A DNA stretch of 25,031 nucleotides from NCBI GenBank assembly GCA_001970855.1, contig LSSN01000873.1, forward strand, positions 3,269 through 28,299, written 5' to 3'. The notes below the pieces were generated by a model, which made no database searches, had not been told where the DNA came from, and saw only the letters and a program-made list of their open reading frames with translations. Below, piece after piece: positions 21,357-25,031 of this stretch. Source of the DNA: Smittium culicis (taxonomy: Eukaryota > Kickxellomycota > Harpellomycetes > Harpellales > Legeriomycetaceae). The position numbers and the translations under genes were made by a program. Positions within the stretch are counted from its first letter, which is position 1, and each line of letters starts with the position of its first letter.

Positions 21357-23275
21357 AAAAAATAAAAAAACAGATATTAATAGTGCAGCATAAAATTTAG
21401 GCACAGAAGAGATATTTATGGGGAAGAGGGGATTAGTGTCATAAATGCAGAAAGGTATAGAAAATAGTGTAATAGATAAATAAAAAATGAGCTAGCTATT
21501 CAATAGAATGATGTTGATAGAATTTTGTACCATCAGTTGAACTAATGGGTTTTAATAGTATTAACTATATTAATAACAGTAAATTAACCACGCTAGTTTT
21601 CCAGTAAAAATCAATTAAAATCTTGATAAATACGGCCTTTATTTTAGATTAGAAACCTAAAGTTTAATTTATTTATAAAGGTTGCCTAAAATTATATTAT
21701 TAAACTTGATAAAATGTAAAAGAAAGAGTTATTGTTGAAATTTAACACTTATCAAGTATAAAAATATCTCGATAAAAAATATTAGTATATGTAATACGCA
21801 ATTTTAGTACTAGGCTATGCAGATTAGAAATGGGAACGATTATCAGAATGATACTATTTTATGCACCACACATCTATAAACTAAAAATATTTCTATGTAT
21901 GAATCCATATAGCAGTAGATAAACTAAACTTACCGAAATTTAGAATCTGTAGCTAAAGAATACATAGAACTAGTATCTATACTGGCATTGATAAATATAT
22001 TATTAGCAAGAGTGGGTATATTTGCGTATTTTACAACTGAGCATAAAATAATCCTTAATCTTATTAAATTATTCAAATAATCTTTAAAATTGAATTATAT
22101 TAGCGCTAATAAGCCTCAATAAATGAAAATACGATTGAAAACATTAGGGTATAGTAATAAATAAAAAACTCAACTGCAGATTAAAGAGTCATTTCAGAGA
22201 TAACTTGATATGTAATTTAGGGTATCAATAAAACCAATATTCGTAATAAAGTCCGAGGGAATGGACCGAAACAGTTATCATAAAAGTATTTAAGAGTATG
22301 ATTACTGTAATGATATTAAAAAATGTCACAAAGTTAAAATATAACCTAAATCAGAGACCCCAAAGAGGGATATGCGTCTGTTGATGTTAGATTGTAGTTT
22401 TTTTTAAATAAAAATATCCCTATTGAAAGCTATAGTTGAAAGTCATGTTTATATTTGAGAAATGTGATTATAAAAAAGTACGATCAACTATCTAAAAGTG
22501 TGGAGCGATAAAAATAAAATTAGAATTTTAAGAGGTTTTAATTTATAAATTCTAGAAGAAAAAACATTTTTTCGTTTGATTTGAAGAACGAATAAGCATA
22601 TTGTAACCTTAGTATTGTGAATATTAGAACATGTTTTTTATTTTGGTAAACTTGAAGTATATAGTATGATTGTACAAAAGTAGATTTTTTTGGATACGTA
22701 GTTGGAAATTATTACTGAAAATAAAAAAGTAGTAAAAAGCCTGTGGGATTATGGCGATTTACGGGTTTTTGGATACTTTTATTGTGTGCAAGTAAATTTT
22801 CTAGAACTAGGATGCGCATGAGTCAGATAAAGAACTAATAATCTTGATGAGAGTTCAGTCATTTACAGTTTAAGGAATATTGAAGCTGCGATAGAATTTT
22901 ATATACAATTAGTTTCATAATTTTCGTGTAAGAAATCTATAATATATAATGGATAGGCGCATCATGACAAAGGTTTAATAATTATTAATTTTAACAAAGG
23001 TGGTTGTAGAATTCAAATATTTCTGACGAAAAAAGGCTAAATAAGTGCTTCAACATAAGTGTGCTAGTTTTTCTATTTCTTTTGGATCGGAAACATTTAT
23101 GTAAGTAGTAACCACATAAATATCATACTCATAAAATATGGAATAATAGGGATGTATATGTTTTCTTGAAAAGAAGCAAGTAGTGGATGCTAAATTTAGT
23201 CTAAAAATAAACAGAGATATACTAATATAAGTAAGTGTTAATGTATATTCATAGTTCTATGGTTGATAAAGATTT

Positions 23276-23338
23276 AATATATTTCAAGCGTTTTAGAGTC
23301 AATATATTTCAAGAATTTTAGAGTTAATATATTTCTAG
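23276..23338 (+). repeat. 25-bp tandem repeat, about 2.5 copies
   Basis: Units start at 23276, 23301 and 23326 with AATATATTTC as the shared head and TTTTAGAGT as the shared tail. The first two copies differ at a few central bases (CAAGCG versus CAAGAA) and the last base. The third copy is truncated. Confidence 0.85.
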
Positions 23339-23833
23339 TTGCTGAGAGAACAGAAAAGGTCTCGGGGAAATAGTTTTAGTGAAAAGAAATAAAGGGCTAT
23401 GAGGGATTTAGGAGAAAAATTTCAAGAAAAGTTTGGGGATAAGTAATAGTTGGAGGAAACAGTGAATGCAGACATGGAAAAACTCTGAAAAAGCAATGAC
23501 AAGATAATGTAGACATGGAAAAAGGCGTGTTTTAGGTAACTGATTTCGATCGAGTGCGAGGCTGATTGGCTATCTATCCAGGTATAAAGAGATGAAAAAA
23601 AGAGTGCCAATTTCCAGAGTGGCCTTGCATAAAGAAATCATTAAAAAAAAAAAGAAATCGCCAAAAAAGAGAAAATATCGCAGATCACTACAGTTAATTG
23701 TGTAGGTTTTTTTTTAAAGGGTGAGAAATTCGGGATCCCTTTCAGCACACAAACAAATTTTATTTTCAGATTTAGGCTGAGCGTCTTTGTAAGATTTAGC
23801 TTTCAAAGCACAGCAAAATCCCGTGTTTTTTTT

Positions 23834-23875
23834 AAAGAGTTTTTAAGTGCTGTGGGCTCCGCTTAAAAATTCTTT
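23834..23875. repeat. Hairpin with 14-bp stem and 14-nt loop
   Basis: AAAGAGTTTTTAAG (23834-23847) pairs with CTTAAAAATTCTTT (23862-23875) with one G.T pair. The loop (TGCTGTGGGCTCCG) is GC-rich. It lies in a local GC-rich stretch with no ORF and could be part of a noncoding transcript, a terminator-like structure or an element remnant. Confidence 0.6.
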
Positions 23876-23984
23876 TTGAATAATAAACACTGCAGCGTTT
23901 GGTCTATATGTCCGAAAGGCACGCAGTCCTCGCAACTACAGCGCCATAATGAGATGTCGATCCGTTCCTATAATCTCTTAAGCC

Positions 23985-24106
23985 CTTCTAAAAGCATTAA
24001 AGAAACCAAATATCTTCTAAAAGCATTAAAGAAACCAAAACTCTTCTAAAAGCATAAAAGAAACCAAAACTCTTCTAAAAGCATTAAAGAAACCAAAACC
24101 CTTCTA
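23985..24106 (+). repeat. 29-bp minisatellite, four copies plus six bases
   Basis: Units begin at 23985, 24014, 24043 and 24072, each exactly 29 bases with core CTTCTAAAAGCATTAAAGAA. Copies differ only by scattered substitutions (T to A in copy 3, and the last three bases). A partial fifth copy CTTCTA ends at 24106. 29 is not a multiple of three and stops occur, so this is not a coding repeat. Confidence 0.95.
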
Positions 24107-24282
24107 GGTGTTTAGAGGAGATTGATTCTGCCGAATCAGCTGGTGGCTAGAAAGAAAGGCACTTGCAGTAGCATCCGTAAATAAATGCTCCCTTTCTCTT
24201 ACCGCCACATAACCAATGCCCCCAAAAAGCCCATAAACGTCGCATAGGCTTAATTTCACGATCAAACAGCGCTCTTTCCCAA

Positions 24283-24290
24283 TATAAATA
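24283..24290 (+). promoter_or_regulatory. TATA-box-like element
   Basis: TATAAATA lies 41 bases before the ATG at 24331, followed by a C+T-rich leader (CCTCTAAC, CTTCCTCTT) ending in TTAAAATG. The preceding 100 bases are GC-richer than the neighbourhood. This is the most promoter-like stretch in the right third of the window. Confidence 0.35.
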
Positions 24291-24330
24291 TTCGCCCAAA
24301 AATTCCTCTAACATACTTCCTCTTATTAAA

Positions 24331-24411
24331 ATGTGCAGCGATTACTATAGTGCTACCAAAGACCATCCTGCCCTCACTATACACAAAGAAAACATCCCTC
24401 AAATGTACTAA
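24331..24411 (+). CDS. Candidate short ORF downstream of a promoter-like region, possibly spliced
   Basis: The ATG-led frame has 26 codons, beginning MCSDYYSATKDHPALTIHKE and ending in TAA. Its codons are balanced and GC-containing, and a TATA-like element and C+T-rich leader precede it. A possible intron, 24405-24452 (GTACTA to GCTAG, 48 nt), would extend it to 24492 in frame and give about 38 residues. That donor is weak and the intron shorter than others here. I recognise no homologue. It may be a regulatory upstream ORF, a small peptide gene or chance. Confidence 0.3.
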   Translation: MCSDYYSATKDHPALTIHKENIPQMY

Positions 24412-24492
24412 CTGATCAGCAGTATCTCTTTGCATTCTGTAACCTCTGCTAGTTCAATTGCTCGCCTTCAAAGAAACTTATCTAATAGCTAA

Positions 24493-24981
24493 AGCTCTTT
24501 CAACTGCCTGAAGTCTATCGATACAGCCCAAATATAACATATCACCTTTTAAATATCACTAAAAAAACTTTTTTCTATAGATATCACTCTATTCAGTACT
24601 TTAGTACTTCAAAAATTATACCACTTCCTCTTTGTAATGTCAATTTTATTAGACCAAATTCAATATCTAAATCACAAAATTATTTTACTCTCTATATTTT
24701 CGTTCTGTTCATATAAATATAACATAATATTCCATACAAACACACACCATAAAGTACTTACAACATTAGTCTTTTAGTCGTATTTAAAGCTCTTGCTATT
24801 CATCCCCCCCTACCAAGTTTCTACAATTATATATCTCTCACCACTTAAACCTAGCCTTTTGGGTAAAAAATATAATTAAGCTTAGTTTGCGTATATCTCC
24901 TTTTAGACTAAAAAGATATTAATCTTGTAAATACAATTACTTAAATATAATAAAGTATAAATAAAGTTAAAGTATAATAAA
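24493..24981. other. Upstream region of the gene at the right edge
   Basis: This AT-rich stretch leads to the ATG at 24982. It contains a run of seven C at about 24804, TATATATC-type motifs near 24830 and 24893, and closely spaced ATAATAAAGTATAA-like words just before the start codon. It is probably promoter and leader. No ORF is seen. Confidence 0.4.
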
Positions 24982-25031
24982 ATGTTGGTCAAACTAGCTG
25001 TTCCATTGCTATTTCATCTTTCAAATCTCGC
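24982..25031 (+). CDS. 5' end of a gene with a signal-peptide-like N-terminus (cut by window end)
   Basis: Sixteen complete codons are visible: MLVKLAVPLLFHLSNL, plus two bases consistent with Ala. A short start with one Lys, a Leu/Ala/Val/Pro/Phe core and then polar Ser and Asn is the shape of a secretory signal peptide or an N-terminal membrane helix. The ATG is preceded by A-rich sequence (AATAAA before ATG), a favourable start context in fungi. The rest of the gene lies outside, so the family is unknown. Confidence 0.45.
   Translation, partial: MLVKLAVPLLFHLSNL

Larger units (their letters stand above)
20901..24330. other. Intergenic region of recovering G+C, repeats but no secure gene
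   Basis: G+C rises from about 20% to 30-37% across this stretch. It contains the short ORF at 21258, a 25-bp tandem repeat at 23276, a 14-bp-stem hairpin at 23834 and a 29-bp minisatellite at 23985. A CCAAT motif (GATTGGCT, about 23563) and a TATAAAG (23583) resemble a promoter, but no ORF follows closely. The 23422-23610 minus-strand frame starts without ATG and has no motif. Confidence 0.5.

Noticed and set aside
23422..23610. Minus-strand open frame of 62 codons
   Set aside because: Starts at TTG; the nearest upstream ATG is in another frame; no motif.
1..25031. CRISPR array, rRNA, transposase or retroelement protein
   Set aside because: No repeat-spacer pattern, no conserved rRNA sequence and no reverse transcriptase, integrase or transposase motif seen; the tandem repeats have no unique spacers.

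Overview
The window looks like nuclear DNA of an AT-rich, intron-bearing fungus. The evidence is: spliceosomal introns of about 77 to 314 nt with GT/AG ends, broken inside conserved eukaryotic proteins; AATAAA-type 3' signals; no bacterial operon or ribosome-binding-site architecture; and a protein with a Rua1-type (DUF4451) zinc-binding domain, a family I know only from fungi. The lineage cannot be fixed by eye. An early-diverging or Taphrinomycotina-like fungus would fit, but this is inference.

Layout: 1-2894 is AT-rich and has no supported gene. An intronless Rua1-like putative transcription regulator (+) lies at 2895-4811. A four-exon Cic1/Utp30-type ribosomal L1-domain protein (+) lies at 6568-8037 and converges on an intronless inosine triphosphate pyrophosphatase, HAM1 (-), at 8453-9034. 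The last exon of an unrecognised small membrane protein (-) lies at 9987-10197. It appears to share a short divergent promoter with FIS1 (+, two exons, 10417-11192), the mitochondrial and peroxisomal fission receptor. FIS1 converges on LSM4 (-, at least four exons, 11443 to about 12236), a core subunit of the U6 snRNA-binding and mRNA-decay Lsm rings. These genes are ordinary housekeeping functions (nucleolar ribosome assembly, nucleotide-pool cleansing, organelle fission, splicing and mRNA turnover) and form no shared pathway.

From about 13.7 kb the sequence becomes extremely AT-rich. At its left edge I assembled a three-exon gene (14272-15030) for a 187-residue single-pass membrane protein with no family I recognise. 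Its frame survives both splices. It is followed by roughly 6 kb at about 12-20% G+C (by hand counts of sampled lines) with no gene. That stretch contains a perfect 13-copy 7-bp tandem repeat next to a long inverted repeat.

From about 21 kb base composition recovers. That part carries a 25-bp tandem repeat, a hairpin, a 4 x 29-bp minisatellite, a promoter-like stretch before a very short ORF, and at the right edge the first 16 codons of what looks like a secreted-protein gene (24982-25031, cut by the window end).

The most interesting items are the 187-residue membrane protein, the AT-rich gene-free block with its repeats (a possible centromere-like or heterochromatic region, unproven), and the unusual first exons of LSM4 and of the small membrane-protein gene.
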